From NCBI GenBank assembly GCA_041984235.1, contig JBHIYN010000021.1, positions 28,274 to 92,273 on the forward strand: 64,000 bases of DNA, in the 5' to 3' direction. Both the position numbers and the translations under genes were made by a program. The notes under the pieces are model-generated. The model worked only from the letters and a program-made list of their open reading frames with translations, had not been told where the DNA came from and searched no databases. Positions 1-14,812 of this stretch are shown one piece after another. Source of the stretch: JBHIYN01 sp041984235 (GTDB lineage Bacteria > Pseudomonadota > Gammaproteobacteria > Ga0077536). Within the stretch, counting starts at the first letter, position 1, and every line of letters begins with the position of its first letter.

Positions 1-453
1 ACCTACCGTAACCTCAGCACGCGCACCGAGCAGGACGCCGCCAACACCCACTTCGTCACCACCCTGGAAGGCAGTCCGGCCTTCATTCACGCCGGCCAGG
101 CGGTGCCGCTCGCCGATCGTTCGGTGGCGCACACGCCGTGGGGCGTGTCGGTCTACGATTCGGTGCGCTACCGCGACGTCGGCGCCGGCTTCTACGTCAC
201 CCCGCGCGTGGTCGGCGGCGACCGCGTGAGCCTGGAAATCTCGCCCTACGCGGATCGCCTCGCACAGCGCGGCGGCGGCGCCATCGACACGCGCGGCCTG
301 TCGACCCTGGCCAGCGGCCGCCTCGGCGAATGGATCCCACTGGGCGGAGCCGCGCAGTCGTCGCACGACGCCGCCGGCGGCATTCTCTACCGCACCCGGC
401 AGTCCGGCCACGACGTCTACGATGTCTGGGTCAAGGTCGAGCTCGTGCCCTGA
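1..453 (+). CDS. Secretin-like protein, C-terminal part (5' truncated by window edge)
   Basis: The reading frame is open from base 1 to the TGA at 451-453 and has no start in the window, so 150 C-terminal residues are seen. The pattern ([10 protein letters not shown], then [16 protein letters not shown], then [10 protein letters not shown] and [11 protein letters not shown]) resembles the short secretin/NolW-like proteins whose C-terminal half carries a secretin-type beta domain. No membrane segment is visible in this part. It ends 89 bp before purL, in the same direction. The assignment rests on pattern memory only; it could be another beta-rich periplasmic protein. Confidence 0.5.
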   Translation, partial: TYRNLSTRTEQDAANTHFVTTLEGSPAFIHAGQAVPLADRSVAHTPWGVSVYDSVRYRDVGAGFYVTPRVVGGDRVSLEISPYADRLAQRGGGAIDTRGLSTLASGRLGEWIPLGGAAQSSHDAAGGILYRTRQSGHDVYDVWVKVELVP

Positions 454-471
454 GGCGAGGCTGCCCGGACT

Positions 472-500
472 TTGCGTCACCGCACGGAGTCCACGACAAT
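472..500 (+). promoter_or_regulatory. Probable sigma-70 promoter of purL
   Basis: TTGCGT at 472-477 and GACAAT at 495-500 are separated by exactly 17 nt, which predicts a transcription start about 35 nt before the purL ATG at 543. Both boxes deviate from consensus by two bases or fewer. It is a pattern match only. Confidence 0.45.
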
Positions 501-542
501 AGGCGCCGCCGCGCCGCACCCCATTCCCAGGACCGCCAGCCG

Positions 543-3500
543 ATGCTGCTCTTGCAGGGCACCCGGGCCCTCTCCGATTTCCGGATCCGAAAACTCGTCG
601 ATTCCGCCAGCGTCGCGCTACCTGCTTCGGGCATCAGCGCCGAGCACCTCTACGTCGCCTGGTTCAGCGCCGGACACCAGGCCGACCGGGACGAGCGCGA
701 ACGGCTGACCGCGCTGACCCGCGCCACCGCGATCATCGACGACCCCGCCGGCGTCACCGCCGACGCGATCGTCGCGCCGCGCGTGGGCACCATTTCGCCG
801 TGGTCGAGCAAGGCTACCGACATCGGTGTCAACTGCGGCCTGGAGCACCTGTTGCGCATCGAGCGCGTGACGGCGTGGCGTTTCGGCGCGGCGCCGGAGG
901 CGGCCGACCGCGCCGCGCTGGTCGCACTGATCCACGATCGCATGACCGAAACCGTGCTGCCGGATGCCGCGGCGCTCGCCGGCCTGCGCCACGATGCCAG
1001 CCCCGCCCCGCTCAGCCGTATCGCGCTCGGTGCGGACGGCCGCAGCGCGCTGGCCGGCGCCAACGCAAGCCTCGGCCTGGCCCTGGCAGACGACGAGATC
1101 GAATACCTCCTGGCGCGTTACGCCGAGCTCGGGCGTGACCCCAGCGACGTCGAGCTGATGATGTTCGCGCAGGCCAACTCCGAGCATTGCCGCCACAAGA
1201 TCTTCAACGCCGATTGGATCATCGACGGCGCGACCCAGCCGCACAGCCTGTTCGCGATGATCCGCAACACCCACGCCAGCCATCCCAACGAGGTGTTGTC
1301 CGCCTACCGCGACAATGCCGCGGTCACACGCGGCTACCGTGCCGCGCGGCCCCTGCTCGATCCCGACAGCGGCCGCTACGGCAGCACGGTCGAGGACGTG
1401 CACGTGCTGATGAAGGTCGAGACGCACAATCATCCCACCGGGATCTCACCCTATCCGGGCGCCGCTACCGGCGCCGGCGGCGAAATCCGCGACGAAGGCG
1501 CGACCGGCCGCGGCGCCCGGCCCAAGGCCGGCCTCACCGGCTTCTCCGTGTCGCACCTGCGCATCCCCGGCTTCGACGCGCCGTGGGAGCAGACGCGTGC
1601 ACTCAACCCGCGCCTGGCCAGCGCGCTGGAGATCATGACCGACGGCCCGCTCGGCGCCGCCGCGTTCAACAACGAATTCGGACGGCCGGCGCTGGCGGGT
1701 TATTTCCGCAGCTTCGAACAGCACGAGGGCGCGCACACGCTGCGCGGTTACGACAAGCCGATCATGCTGGCCGGGGGACTCGGCAACGTACGCGACGGCC
1801 ACGTCGAGAAGAACCCCATCGCGCCCGGTACCCGCGTCGTCGTGCTCGGCGGGCCGGCGATGCTGATCGGGCTCGGCGGCGGCGCCGCCTCCTCGCTCGC
1901 CTCGGGCAGCATCGACGCCGATCTCGATTTCGCCTCGGTACAGCGTGACAACGCCGAGATGCAGCGCCGCTGCCAGCAGGTCATCGATGCCTGCTGGGCG
2001 GCCGGCGACGACAACCCGGTACAGATGATTCACGACGTCGGCGCCGGCGGCCTGTCGAACGCGATCCCCGAGCTGCTGCACGACAGCGCCCGGGGTGGCA
2101 TCATCGACCTGCGCGCCATTCCCAGCGCCGAGCCCGGGCTGGCGCCGCTGGAGATCTGGTGCAACGAAGCCCAGGAACGCTACGTGCTCGCCGTCGCGCC
2201 GGCCGACCTGGCGCGCTTCGCGGCGATCTGTGTGCGTGAGCGCTGTCCGTGGGCGGACGTCGGCGAAGCCACCGCGGAAGAGCGCCTGGTGCTGGAAGAC
2301 GCACTGCTCGGCGAGCGCGCCATCGACATACCCATGGACGTCATCTTCGGCAAGCCACCGCGCATGACCCGCTCGGTGGCGCGCGCCGCGCCCGCGGAGA
2401 CGGCGCTCGACCTCTCCGGAATCACGCTGGACGCGGCCATCGCGCGGGTGCTGCGCTATCCCGGCACGGGCGACAAGCGGTTTCTCATCACCATCGGTGA
2501 CCGCACCGTGGGCGGACTCGTCGTGCGCGACCAGATGGTGGGACCGTGGCAGGTCCCGGTGGCCGACTGCGCGGTCACCGCGAGCGGCTACGAAGACCGC
2601 ACCGGCGAAGCGATGGCGATCGGCGAACGCACGCCGGTAGCGCTGCTCGACGGTCCGGCCTCGGCGCGCCTGGCCATCGGCGAAGCGCTGACCAACCTCG
2701 CCGCGGCCCGCGTGCGGCAGCTCGGCGACGTGGTGCTGTCGGCCAACTGGATGAGCCCGGCCGGCCATGACGGCGAGGACGCGCGCCTGTACGACATGGT
2801 GCGTGCCGTCGGGCTGGAGTTCTGCCCGGCGCTCGGCATCAACATCCCGGTCGGCAAGGACTCGATGTCGATGCACAGCGCCTGGCACAGCGACGGTGCG
2901 GCGTGGCGCACGGTGTCGCCGGTATCGCTGATCGTGTCCGCCTTCGCGCCGGTCACCGACGTCGATCGCAGCCTGACCCCGCTGCTCGACACCACGCAGG
3001 ACAGCGAGCTGCTGCTGATCGACCTCGGCCGGGGGCGCAACCGGTTGGGTGGCTCGACCCTGGCCCAGGCCTGGCAACGCACCGGCGGCAAGCCGCCCGA
3101 CTGTGACGAGCCTGCCCTGCTGGCCGACTTCTTCCGCGCGGTGCAGATGCTGAACGAGTCCGGTCACCTGCTCGCCTACCACGATCGCTCCGACGGCGGC
3201 CTGCTGGTGACCCTGACGGAAATGGCGTTCGCTGCGCGCTGCGGACTGGACGTCGACCTCACCGCGCTCGGCGAGGATCCGCTGGCCGCGCTGTTCGCCG
3301 AGGAGCTGGGCGCGGTGATCCAGGTACGCAGCGAAGACCTCACACCCGTGCTCGGGTGGCTGGCGCAGGCGACCGCGCTGACGCCCTGCGTGCACCGCAT
3401 CGGCCGCATCACGGCCGACCGCGTAGTGCACCTGCGCCACGCCGGCGCGACGCTCGCGGAGCTGCCACTGGCGCGCCTCCTGGCGGACTACTCCGCCACC

Positions 3501-4409
3501 ACGCATGCCATGCAGCGGCTGCGCGACAACCCGGACTGCGCCGACGAGGAGCTGCGTACCATCCTCGATGGCGACGATCCCGGCCTGCACGTGCAGCCGG
3601 CCCCGGCGGCGCCGGATCGCCATCGACGTCTGCGTCCGGCAACGGGAGTGCGCCCGCGCGTCGCCATCCTGCGGGAGCAGGGCGTCAACGGCCATTACGA
3701 AATGGCGGCGGCCTTCCAGCGCGCCGGCTTCGAGGCCGTGGACGTGCACATGACCGACATCATAGGCGGGCGCGAGGATCTCGGCGGCATGGCCTGCCTC
3801 GCCGTCTGTGGCGGTTTTTCCTACGGTGACGTGCTCGGCGCCGGCCGCGGCTGGGCCGGTACGATTCGCTTCAACCCGCGCGCGCGGGCGGTGTTCGAAG
3901 CTTACTTCGCGCGCCCCGATACGCTCACCCTGGGCGTGTGCAACGGCTGCCAGATGCTCGCCGATCTGCACGACCTGATCCCGGGCGCGGCGGCGTGGCC
4001 GCGCTTCGAACGCAACCGTTCCGAGCAGTTCGAAGCGCGCCTGGCGCTGGTCGAGGTACTGCCGTCGCCGTCCCTGATGCTCGCCGATCTCGCCGGCCTG
4101 CGCGCGCCGGTGGCCGTGGCGCATGCCGAGGGCCGCGCCGAATGGCGCGGGGCGCCGCAGTCGGGCGATGCCTGCCTGCGTTTCGTCGACAATCACGGGC
4201 AACCGGCCGCGCGCTACCCGGCCAATCCCAACGGCTCGCCGCTCGGCATCACCGGGGTGACCGCGAGCGAGGGCCGCGTCACGATCATGATGCCGCACCC
4301 GGAGCGCGTGTTCCTGGCACGCCAGCTGTCGTGGCTGCCGGCCTCGTGGCGCGACGCCGAGAGCCCGTGGATGGCGATGTTCAACAACGCGCGGCGCTGG
4401 CTCGCCTGA
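543..4409 (+). CDS. purL: Phosphoribosylformylglycinamidine synthase
   Basis: Large single-chain PurL (1288 aa; the E. coli enzyme is about 1295). It makes FGAM from FGAR, ATP and glutamine in step 4 of purine synthesis. The N-terminal and synthetase region carries [17 protein letters not shown] and the Gly-rich [20 protein letters not shown] segment. The C-terminal glutaminase domain shows the nucleophile elbow GVCNGCQML (Cys about 1133) and the MPHPERV His/Glu pair (His about 1252, Glu about 1254), matching the spacing of the known enzyme. The frame stays open upstream to 138, but homology begins at [14 protein letters not shown], so the ATG at 543 is chosen. The Smr-domain gene follows after 19 bp. 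Confidence 0.97.
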   Translation: MLLLQGTRALSDFRIRKLVDSASVALPASGISAEHLYVAWFSAGHQADRDERERLTALTRATAIIDDPAGVTADAIVAPRVGTISPWSSKATDIGVNCGLEHLLRIERVTAWRFGAAPEAADRAALVALIHDRMTETVLPDAAALAGLRHDASPAPLSRIALGADGRSALAGANASLGLALADDEIEYLLARYAELGRDPSDVELMMFAQANSEHCRHKIFNADWIIDGATQPHSLFAMIRNTHASHPNEVLSAYRDNAAVTRGYRAARPLLDPDSGRYGSTVEDVHVLMKVETHNHPTGISPYPGAATGAGGEIRDEGATGRGARPKAGLTGFSVSHLRIPGFDAPWEQTRALNPRLASALEIMTDGPLGAAAFNNEFGRPALAGYFRSFEQHEGAHTLRGYDKPIMLAGGLGNVRDGHVEKNPIAPGTRVVVLGGPAMLIGLGGGAASSLASGSIDADLDFASVQRDNAEMQRRCQQVIDACWAAGDDNPVQMIHDVGAGGLSNAIPELLHDSARGGIIDLRAIPSAEPGLAPLEIWCNEAQERYVLAVAPADLARFAAICVRERCPWADVGEATAEERLVLEDALLGERAIDIPMDVIFGKPPRMTRSVARAAPAETALDLSGITLDAAIARVLRYPGTGDKRFLITIGDRTVGGLVVRDQMVGPWQVPVADCAVTASGYEDRTGEAMAIGERTPVALLDGPASARLAIGEALTNLAAARVRQLGDVVLSANWMSPAGHDGEDARLYDMVRAVGLEFCPALGINIPVGKDSMSMHSAWHSDGAAWRTVSPVSLIVSAFAPVTDVDRSLTPLLDTTQDSELLLIDLGRGRNRLGGSTLAQAWQRTGGKPPDCDEPALLADFFRAVQMLNESGHLLAYHDRSDGGLLVTLTEMAFAARCGLDVDLTALGEDPLAALFAEELGAVIQVRSEDLTPVLGWLAQATALTPCVHRIGRITADRVVHLRHAGATLAELPLARLLADYSATTHAMQRLRDNPDCADEELRTILDGDDPGLHVQPAPAAPDRHRRLRPATGVRPRVAILREQGVNGHYEMAAAFQRAGFEAVDVHMTDIIGGREDLGGMACLAVCGGFSYGDVLGAGRGWAGTIRFNPRARAVFEAYFARPDTLTLGVCNGCQMLADLHDLIPGAAAWPRFERNRSEQFEARLALVEVLPSPSLMLADLAGLRAPVAVAHAEGRAEWRGAPQSGDACLRFVDNHGQPAARYPANPNGSPLGITGVTASEGRVTIMMPHPERVFLARQLSWLPASWRDAESPWMAMFNNARRWLA

Positions 4410-4428
4410 GCGCGGCCGGGCGACGGCC

Positions 4429-4962
4429 ATGGGCGGCGACGACGAGCAGCACGGCGACACGCCCTCCTTCGCCGAGCTGGTCGGCAAGGTGCGCCGGCTC
4501 GAACACGACACCGTCGAGCCCGAGCCCCGCCGCCGCGCCCCGCGCCGCCCGGCCCGCGAGCAGCCGGCGGCACACGCGATGCCGGCCGACGACTGGAGCG
4601 ATCACGGTGCCGACGACGATGGCGCCGAAGATTACCACCGGGCCGGCGTGCAGCACGGCATCCTGCGCCGCCTGCGCCGGGGTCACTACCCGGTCGAGGA
4701 CGAGGTCGACCTGCATGGCATGACGCTGGCCGAGGCGCGCGTTGCCCTCGCGCACTTCCTCGAGCACGCGCGGCGACCGCGCCTGTGCTGCGTGCGCGTG
4801 ATCCATGGCAAGGGCCTGAGCTCACCCGGATTCCGCGCCGTGCTCAAGCCGCGGGTGCGTCACTGGCTGCGCCAGGACGCCCGGGTGCTCGCCTTCATAC
4901 CGGCGCCCGCGCACGACGGCGGCAGCGGCGCGCTCTACGTGCTGCTGCGCAGCCGCGGCTAG
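4429..4962 (+). CDS. Smr-domain protein (SmrA/SmrB-like)
   Basis: A 177-aa protein. The first 85 residues are charged and low in complexity. From about residue 90 there is a Smr domain: [12 protein letters not shown], then [12 protein letters not shown], ending [10 protein letters not shown]. Smr domains are small MutS-related endonuclease folds; in bacteria the SmrB-type proteins cut mRNA at collided ribosomes, and other stand-alone members are less well defined. The LHGMT and HGKG motifs are both present. The gene lies 19 bp after purL and its stop overlaps the convergent ispF stop in a CTAG. Which subfamily it belongs to cannot be decided here. Confidence 0.85.
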   Translation: MGGDDEQHGDTPSFAELVGKVRRLEHDTVEPEPRRRAPRRPAREQPAAHAMPADDWSDHGADDDGAEDYHRAGVQHGILRRLRRGHYPVEDEVDLHGMTLAEARVALAHFLEHARRPRLCCVRVIHGKGLSSPGFRAVLKPRVRHWLRQDARVLAFIPAPAHDGGSGALYVLLRSRG

Positions 4963-5432
4963 CGCGTCTCCAGCAGACAGCAGGCCAGTGCCGCGATGCC
5001 TTCGCCGCGACCGGTGAAGCCCATCTTCTCGGTCGTCGTGCCCTTGACGTTGACCGCGTCCAGGGCGAGGCCGACGTCCTCGGCAATGTTGGCGCGCATG
5101 GCCTCGACGTGGGCGGCGATGCGCGGCCGCTCGGCGATGATGGTGGCATCGACATTGACCGCGACGTAGCCGGCCGCGGCAACCAGTTCGCGCACGCGCC
5201 GCAGTAGCACGCGGCTGCTGACGCCCGCCCATTGCGCATCGGAATCGGGAAAGTGACGCCCGATGTCGCCCAGCGCGGCGGCGCCGAGCAGCGCGTCGCA
5301 AATCGCGTGCAGCAGGACGTCGCCGTCGGAATGGGCGGCAAGACCGTGCTCGAAGGCGATCTCGACGCCGCCCAGCACCACGTGATCGCCGTCCTTGAAA
5401 CGATGGGCGTCGTAACCCTGCCCTATTCGCAT
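4959..5432 (-). CDS. ispF: 2-C-methyl-D-erythritol 2,4-cyclodiphosphate synthase
   Basis: IspF (157 aa) converts CDP-ME-2-phosphate to MEcPP in the MEP isoprenoid pathway. The N-terminus [12 protein letters not shown] has the metal-binding Asp and His of the family, and [25 protein letters not shown] follows as expected. The C-terminal [19 protein letters not shown] is the cytidine/substrate-binding signature. An in-frame start at 5468 would lie inside ispD, so the ATG at 5432 is used, 4 bp after the ispD stop. ispD and ispF are translated as a pair. Confidence 0.96.
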   Translation of the reverse strand: MRIGQGYDAHRFKDGDHVVLGGVEIAFEHGLAAHSDGDVLLHAICDALLGAAALGDIGRHFPDSDAQWAGVSSRVLLRRVRELVAAAGYVAVNVDATIIAERPRIAAHVEAMRANIAEDVGLALDAVNVKGTTTEKMGFTGRGEGIAALACCLLETR

Positions 5433-5436
5433 ACGC

Positions 5437-6162
5437 TCACTCCTCGCCCGCGCGTTGCTGCGCGGCAATGATCATCGCCGCCAGCGGCAGGTCTTCCGGA
5501 TGGGTGATCTTGATGTTGTCGCCATGCCCCGCCACCACCCGCACCCGGTGCCCGAGGCGTTCGACGGCCTGCGCCTCGTCGGTCACCACCACGCCGGCGG
5601 CGAGCGCCGACTCGATGGCCTCGGTGAGCAGGCCGAGACGGAACATCTGCGGCGTCTGCGCCTGCCACAGGGCGCTGCGATCCAGCGTCACCTCGATGGT
5701 GCCGTCGGCGGCGCAGCGCTTGAGCGTGTCGCGTACGGGAACGGCCAGGATGCCGCCGTCGGCCTGCTCCGCGAGCGTGCCAATCATGTTGGCGACATCA
5801 CCCCGGCGCAGGCACGGGCGCGCGGCATCGTGCACCAGCACCCAGTCCTCCGCGGCACCGTGCGCGGCCAGCGCTTTCAGCCCGGCGAGCACCGAATGGC
5901 AGCGCTCGGCACCGCCCGCGACCGCCTCGCAGCCCGCGGGCAGGCCGGCCGCGAGCGCCGGGAAGCGGGTGTCGTGCGCGGCCACCGCGATCATCACGCG
6001 CTCGATCGCCGGATGCACGGCAAGCCGCGCGACGCTGTGTTCGAGCACGCTGCGGCCGTCGATCTCGAGGTACTGCTTGGGCAGCTCACCGCCCATGCGG
6101 CGCCCGACGCCGGCCGCCGGCACCACGCCGTAGAAACGCGGCCGGCTTTCACCCACCTGCAC
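5437..6162 (-). CDS. ispD: 2-C-methyl-D-erythritol 4-phosphate cytidylyltransferase
   Basis: IspD (241 aa) activates MEP with CTP. The nucleotide-binding motif [20 protein letters not shown] is at residues 15-34, and [10 protein letters not shown] and [10 protein letters not shown] follow in family order. The C-terminal part [14 protein letters not shown] is also typical. It starts with GTG at 6162, 18 bp after the ftsB stop, and is followed directly by ispF. Confidence 0.96.
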   Translation of the reverse strand: MQVGESRPRFYGVVPAAGVGRRMGGELPKQYLEIDGRSVLEHSVARLAVHPAIERVMIAVAAHDTRFPALAAGLPAGCEAVAGGAERCHSVLAGLKALAAHGAAEDWVLVHDAARPCLRRGDVANMIGTLAEQADGGILAVPVRDTLKRCAADGTIEVTLDRSALWQAQTPQMFRLGLLTEAIESALAAGVVVTDEAQAVERLGHRVRVVAGHGDNIKITHPEDLPLAAMIIAAQQRAGEE

Positions 6163-6180
6163 TGCGTCCCGCGCGCGCCA

Positions 6181-6486
6181 TCATTCGGGCTCGACCGCCT
6201 CGGGCCGCGGAGCATTCGGCTCCGGTATGCGGAAGAACACCTCGCCTTCCTTGATCATGCCCATGTCGCTGCGTGCACGTTCCTCGATCGCCTCCAGCCC
6301 CTGCTTGAGATCGACCACTTCGGCTGCGAGCGCCTCGTTGCGCTCGCGCAGCTCCTGGATCTCGGCACGTTGGCCGGCGACCGACTCGCGCAGCTTCTCC
6401 ACGTCACGGATGCCGCCGCGTTCGAACCACAGTGCGTACTGCAGGTACAGCGTCACGAGCAGCAGCAGCGCGATGAAAACGCGCAC
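6181..6486 (-). CDS. ftsB: Cell division protein FtsB
   Basis: A 101-aa bitopic protein. One N-terminal membrane segment (FIALLLLVTLYLQYALWF, residues 4-21) is followed by a Leu/Glu coiled coil (about 30-70) and the conserved GMIKEGEVFF close to the end. FtsB bridges FtsL and FtsQ in the divisome and activates septal wall synthesis. It starts with GTG 9 bp after the eno stop; the eno-ftsB-ispD-ispF order is conserved in gammaproteobacteria. The tail after EVFF is about 15 residues, rich in Pro and Glu. Confidence 0.93.
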   Translation of the reverse strand: MRVFIALLLLVTLYLQYALWFERGGIRDVEKLRESVAGQRAEIQELRERNEALAAEVVDLKQGLEAIEERARSDMGMIKEGEVFFRIPEPNAPRPEAVEPE

Positions 6487-6495
6487 GCGGGATCG

Positions 6496-10277
<3,782 letters not shown>

Positions 10278-10354
10278 GCGCGCATTCAAGGGCTTACAGG
10301 TGGCGGCCAGGGGATTGCGGGAGGCGTTCGGAGCGCGCTCCGCGTTGTCGGGGG

Positions 10355-10383
10355 AAGCTACCAGAAGCCCCGGCCGGACTCAA
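10355..10383 (-). promoter_or_regulatory. Candidate promoter of the pyrG-kdsA-eno operon
   Basis: On the minus strand TTGAGT (10378-10383) and TAGCTT (10355-10360) are 17 nt apart, 78 bp before the pyrG start. The -35 is good, the -10 is weak. A GC-rich dyad (CGCGGAGCGCGCTCCG) lies just downstream. Pattern match only. Confidence 0.3.
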
Positions 10384-10397
10384 TGGCGCACCCGGTT

Positions 10398-12143
10398 TCA
10401 GGCCCCAAACGCGTAGCCCGCCTCGACGTCGGAACGCAGCACCACGCCGAAGGTCCGGTAGCTCATCGGCGCCAGCGGGCGCCGCACGTAGAGCGCATCC
10501 ACGCCCTCGGCGCGCATGATCTCGCGCGCCTCGAACAGGGTCGCCTGCAGGTGCACCGGCTTGAGCTCGTAACGCTGGGCCGGGATCGCGATCAGATCGA
10601 CCTCCGCGTCGCTCTCCGGGTTCGCTTCGCAGTAGCGGGCAAGGTCGGCCGCCGGCAGCAGCTGGGGCCGCTCCACGTCGCGGTCGAGCACGATCCACTG
10701 CGGGCCGCGCTTGAGCAGCGCGCGGGCGGAGTCCATGTCCAGGCGCCGATCGGCGGTTTCGAAATTACGGTTCATGACCGCGGTGATACCGACCCGACGC
10801 AGTCCCTGCGAGACCGGGTCGTGGCGATAATCGAGGCCGGCATCGCGCATCATGAGCGTGAACACGGACTCCTGGCCGAAGCCGAGGCGCGCGGTCTGCG
10901 CCGCGCTGACCACCGCCAGCATCGCCGGCATGATGATGAGCGGGTTGCCGGTCATCTCCAGCAGCGCCAGCAACGCCGCCAGCGGCGCCTGCAGCACGGC
11001 GCCCATCAGCGCCCCCATGCCGAGCATCGAGTAGAGCGCCGCGCTGGAGGAGATCCCCGGCAGGTACTCACCCAGCGCGGCGAAGCAGCCGCCGAACAGG
11101 CTGCCCATGACCACGGTGGGCCCGATCAGCCCGCCCGGCATGCGCACCGCCGTGCACAGTGCGCTGGCGGCGAACTTGCCGGCCAGCACCAGCGACATCA
11201 TGCCGAGACCCATGCCGCCTGCGAGCACCGTGGCGACGGTGTCGTAGCCCAGGCCGAGCACCTGCGGCAGTGGCACCGCCAGCGCGCCGACCGCGCAGCC
11301 GGCGAGCGCGAGCTGGACGCCGGCCGGCACCGCCTCGACGCAGCTGCCGATCGCGCGCACGCTGCGCACGAAAGCGGCCGAGACGATACCGATCAGCGCG
11401 CCCATCGCCGTGATCCAGAGCAGCTCCCACTGCGACGCCAGGCCGAGCAGGGGCACCAGGAAGGCGGTATCGGCACCGAACACCGCGCGCGTGATGGCGG
11501 TCGCCGCGACCGCCGCGAGGATCACCGGGACGAAGCCGGCAATGGTGTATTCGACCATCACCACCTCCATCGCGAACACCACCCCGGCCAGCGGCGTGTT
11601 GAACGAAGCGGCGATGGCCGCGGCGGCGCCACAGGCGACCAGCGTACGCACGCTGTTGTTCGGCAGCAGCAGGCGACGGCCGAACAGGCTCGCCACGGCG
11701 GCGCCCAGGTGCACGCTGGGCGCCTCGCGCCCGACCGACTGGCCGCTGGCGAGCGCGACCGCGCCGCCGAAGAACTGCACCGCGAGGTTACGCCACGGCA
11801 TGAATCCCTGGTGGTAGTGAAGTCGTTCCAGCACGTGGACCACGCCGACGGTGCGCGCCGGCGCCGGCAGCAGCCAGTAGGCGACGCCCAGCGCGATGCC
11901 GCCGCCGGCCGGCACCGCGAAACGCAGTGCCGGCTCCAGCCACTCGAAGGCCTCGCCCGGCAGCCGCGCCATGTACCCCTGCTGGATGCCGGTCACCGTG
12001 TAACGGAAGGCGACGATGACCAGCGCCGCGGCAATGCCGCTCAGCAGCCCGAGCAGGGCCAGGAAGCCATCCGCCTGGGACGACGCCAGGCGCAGGCGGT
12101 AACGCTCCAGCAGCTCGCCGGCGCGGCGCGTGAGATCGTTCAC
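10398..12143 (-). CDS. CLC-family chloride channel/antiporter with C-terminal CBS-type region
   Basis: A 581-aa polytopic protein with about ten hydrophobic helices in the first 430 residues, then a soluble tail of about 150 residues that resembles a CBS-pair module. The CLC fold is recognisable from SGQSVGREAPSVHLGAAVAS (the gating-Glu motif, here GREAP instead of GREGP) and MPGGLIGPTVVMGSLFG. The GSGIP motif that supplies the chloride-binding Ser in characterised CLCs is replaced by TVGVVHV, and the GxFxP motif reads GLIGP, so ion selectivity cannot be assumed. It starts with GTG at 12143; pyrG begins 120 bp downstream. Confidence 0.85.
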   Translation of the reverse strand: MNDLTRRAGELLERYRLRLASSQADGFLALLGLLSGIAAALVIVAFRYTVTGIQQGYMARLPGEAFEWLEPALRFAVPAGGGIALGVAYWLLPAPARTVGVVHVLERLHYHQGFMPWRNLAVQFFGGAVALASGQSVGREAPSVHLGAAVASLFGRRLLLPNNSVRTLVACGAAAAIAASFNTPLAGVVFAMEVVMVEYTIAGFVPVILAAVAATAITRAVFGADTAFLVPLLGLASQWELLWITAMGALIGIVSAAFVRSVRAIGSCVEAVPAGVQLALAGCAVGALAVPLPQVLGLGYDTVATVLAGGMGLGMMSLVLAGKFAASALCTAVRMPGGLIGPTVVMGSLFGGCFAALGEYLPGISSSAALYSMLGMGALMGAVLQAPLAALLALLEMTGNPLIIMPAMLAVVSAAQTARLGFGQESVFTLMMRDAGLDYRHDPVSQGLRRVGITAVMNRNFETADRRLDMDSARALLKRGPQWIVLDRDVERPQLLPAADLARYCEANPESDAEVDLIAIPAQRYELKPVHLQATLFEAREIMRAEGVDALYVRRPLAPMSYRTFGVVLRSDVEAGYAFGA

Positions 12144-12402
12144 GCGCCGCGCGGGTCCGGCCGCGCATGCCGTACCGGCCGCGGCCCGCTGCGGGCGCGG
12201 AAGCGCAATCCGGTGGTGATAAAATCAAGCACAATCATCGAGGCTCGCCCACGCGCCCGGCTTGCCCGCACGGCCTGACGGGCGCCGCGCTCCGTGCGCA
12301 CCGCGTTGCTCTGCCGGGCACCCGCTGCATGCCGTCTGCACCGGTCGGTGAGCGCAGGCGCCGCGTGCCGCCGCAAAATGAATCTGCAAACGAGGATACC
12401 CC

Positions 12403-14076
12403 ATGTCGGACATAGAAATCGCGCAGGCTGCGCGCAAGCTGCCGATCGTCGAGCTGGTCGGCGAGCGGCTCGGAATCGCGGCCGAACATCTCGTGCCCTA
12501 TGGCCACGACAAGGCCAAGCTGTCGCTCGATTACATCCGTGGCCTCGGGCAACGCGACGCCGGCAAGCTGATTCTCGTTACCGCGATCAGCCCGACCCCG
12601 GCCGGTGAAGGCAAGACCACGACCACGGTCGGACTCGGCGACGCCATGAACCGGCTCGGCCATCGCACCATCATGTGCCTGCGCGAACCGTCGCTGGGAC
12701 CGTGCTTCGGCGTCAAGGGCGGCGCGGCCGGCGGCGGCTATGCGCAGGTCGTGCCGATGGAGGACATCAACCTGCACTTCACCGGCGACTTCCACGCCAT
12801 CGGCGCGGCCCACAACCTGTGCGCCGCGATGCTGGACAATCACATCACGCACGGCAACGCACTCGACATCGATCCGCGCCTGGTGACGTTCAAGCGCGTC
12901 ATGGACATGAACGACCGCGCGCTGCGTGACGTCATCGTCGGCCTCGGCGGCACGCCGAACGGCTACCCGCGTGAAGGCGGCTTCGACATCACCGTCGCCT
13001 CGGAGGTGATGGCGATCTTCTGCCTCGCGACCTCGCTCGCGGATCTGAAGGAGCGTCTCGGGCGCATCGTCGTCGGCTACACGCGCGGCGCGCGCAAGCC
13101 CGTGACGGCCGCCGACCTGAAAGCGCACGGCGCCATGGCGGCCCTGCTCAAGGACGCCATCAGTCCCAACATCGTGCAGACACTGGAGAACAACATCGCC
13201 TTCGTGCACGGCGGACCGTTCGCCAACATCGCGCACGGCTGTAACTCGGTCACCGCCACGCAGACCGCGCTCAGGCTCGCCGACTACGTGGTCACCGAGG
13301 CCGGTTTCGGCGCCGATCTCGGCGCCGAGAAGTTCATCGACATCAAGTGCCGCATGACCGGTCTGCAGCCCCAGGCGGTGGTCCTGGTCGCCACCGTGCG
13401 CGCGCTCAAGTACCACGGCGGCGTCGCCGTCGGCAACCTGGACCAGGAAAACCTTGCCGCGCTCGAAGCCGGCTGCGTCAACCTGGAGCGCCACCTCGCC
13501 AACGTCACCGGACATTACGGCCTGCCGTGCGTGGTCTGCCTCAACCACTTCACGCACGACACCGAGGCCGAAGTCGGGCTGGTGCGCGAGAAAGTGGCCG
13601 CGCTCGGCGCGACCGCGGTGGTGGCGAAGCACTGGGCCGAAGGCGGCGCCGGTGCCGAGGCGCTGGCCAGCGCCGTCACCGACGTCATCGAAAGCGGGCC
13701 CCACCAGCATCGCTACGTGTATCCGGACGATGCTTCACTGTGGGACAAGATCGAAGCGGTGGCGCAGAAAATCTACGGCGCCGCCGGCATCTCGGCGCCA
13801 CCCCGGGTGCGCCAGCAGCTCGCCGACCTGGAGCGCGACTACGGCCACTTCCCGGTGTGCATGGCCAAGACGCAGATGTCCTTCTCGACCGACCCGTCGG
13901 CGCGCGGCGCGCCGAGCGGCCACACCGTCGAGCTGAGCGAGGTGCGGGTCGCCGCCGGCGCCGGCTTCGTGGTCGCCATCGCCGGCAACATGATGACCAT
14001 GCCCGGCCTGCCGAAAGCGCCGGCAGCGGAGCGCATCGACGTCGACGCCGCGGGGCGTATCAGCGGCCTGTTCTGA
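12403..14076 (+). CDS. fhs: Formate-tetrahydrofolate ligase
   Basis: Fhs (557 aa) makes 10-formyl-THF from formate, ATP and THF. The P-loop reads [14 protein letters not shown] (about residues 66-79), followed by [20 protein letters not shown] and [11 protein letters not shown], all diagnostic. A GAGGA-like ribosome site precedes the ATG by 6-7 nt. It stands alone, divergent from the clc gene across 259 bp. With the serine-glyoxylate-type aminotransferase at 16868-18034 it would support C1/serine metabolism, but no other serine-cycle gene is in view, so that link is inference. Confidence 0.97.
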   Translation: MSDIEIAQAARKLPIVELVGERLGIAAEHLVPYGHDKAKLSLDYIRGLGQRDAGKLILVTAISPTPAGEGKTTTTVGLGDAMNRLGHRTIMCLREPSLGPCFGVKGGAAGGGYAQVVPMEDINLHFTGDFHAIGAAHNLCAAMLDNHITHGNALDIDPRLVTFKRVMDMNDRALRDVIVGLGGTPNGYPREGGFDITVASEVMAIFCLATSLADLKERLGRIVVGYTRGARKPVTAADLKAHGAMAALLKDAISPNIVQTLENNIAFVHGGPFANIAHGCNSVTATQTALRLADYVVTEAGFGADLGAEKFIDIKCRMTGLQPQAVVLVATVRALKYHGGVAVGNLDQENLAALEAGCVNLERHLANVTGHYGLPCVVCLNHFTHDTEAEVGLVREKVAALGATAVVAKHWAEGGAGAEALASAVTDVIESGPHQHRYVYPDDASLWDKIEAVAQKIYGAAGISAPPRVRQQLADLERDYGHFPVCMAKTQMSFSTDPSARGAPSGHTVELSEVRVAAGAGFVVAIAGNMMTMPGLPKAPAAERIDVDAAGRISGLF

Positions 14077-14097
14077 ATCCCCGGCGCGGACGGCCGC

Positions 14098-14781
14098 TCA
14101 GTCGCCCTCGAGCTCGATGCTGCCGTTGACGGTGACGGTCACGGTCTGCTGACCGGCCTCGACGCTGGGATCGGCGACCTCGGCCTGCATCGCCAGGGCG
14201 CGCCCGCGGTAGGCAATCGGCGGCCGTGCACCCTGGGTGTCGATGTGCACGCTCATGAGCCCGTAGCCGGCGCGCCCGAAAGCCGCCGCGATGCGCGCGG
14301 CACGCGCGCTGAACTTCCCGATCGCGGCATCGGTCAGACGCTGCTCGACCACCTCGCGCACCTGCGGCGAGACTTCGTAACCGAGGGACTCGACGCCCAG
14401 GCGTTCCTGCAGGGTGCCCATCAGCTCGGTCAGCGCCGCGGCATCGGCGCTTTCGAGCTGCAGCGACTGGCGCGTCTGCCAGCCCCGGATCTCACGCTTC
14501 TCGTACAACGGCGAAGTACGGTAATCGAGCGTCTGGGCCTTGACGGCAGCAACCTTGCGCGCTTCGGCCAGCGCCCACGCCATGTCCTTGTTGACGCGGT
14601 CGGCGGTGTCCGCCTGGCGGCGTGCTTCGTGCTGCACGAACAGCCGCACCACGAGCAGGTCATTGTCGACCTCCTCGCTGACGCTGACCTGGAAGCTGAC
14701 CTGGTCGCGCGGGAACCCGGTATCCGCGTGGACTGCGGTGGCGGCGAGGAACACGAAGAGAAAACGATGGACGCTGCGCAT
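14098..14781 (-). CDS. SIMPL-domain (DUF541) periplasmic protein
   Basis: A 227-aa protein. It has an N-terminal signal peptide (RSVHRFLFVFLAATAVHA, residues 2-19), then a SIMPL/DUF541 fold: an N-terminal strand set with VSFQVSVSEEVDNDLLVVRLFVQ, a long helix, YRTSPLYEKREIRGWQTRQS, and a final beta segment GQQTVTVTVNGSIELEGD. SIMPL proteins are secreted and mostly uncharacterised. The ATG at 14781 is chosen because the longer open frame upstream is antisense-like sequence overlapping the decarboxylase gene. It lies 31 bp after that gene. Confidence 0.8.
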   Translation of the reverse strand: MRSVHRFLFVFLAATAVHADTGFPRDQVSFQVSVSEEVDNDLLVVRLFVQHEARRQADTADRVNKDMAWALAEARKVAAVKAQTLDYRTSPLYEKREIRGWQTRQSLQLESADAAALTELMGTLQERLGVESLGYEVSPQVREVVEQRLTDAAIGKFSARAARIAAAFGRAGYGLMSVHIDTQGARPPIAYRGRALAMQAEVADPSVEAGQQTVTVTVNGSIELEGD

Positions 14782-14812
14782 GCGATTGATCTCCGGGCAG
14801 GGGGTGCGAAAG

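Noticed and set aside
1446..4511. Long open frame antisense to purL (about 1000 codons)
   Set aside because: High-GC antisense shadow of purL; no domain is recognisable and purL is unmistakable.
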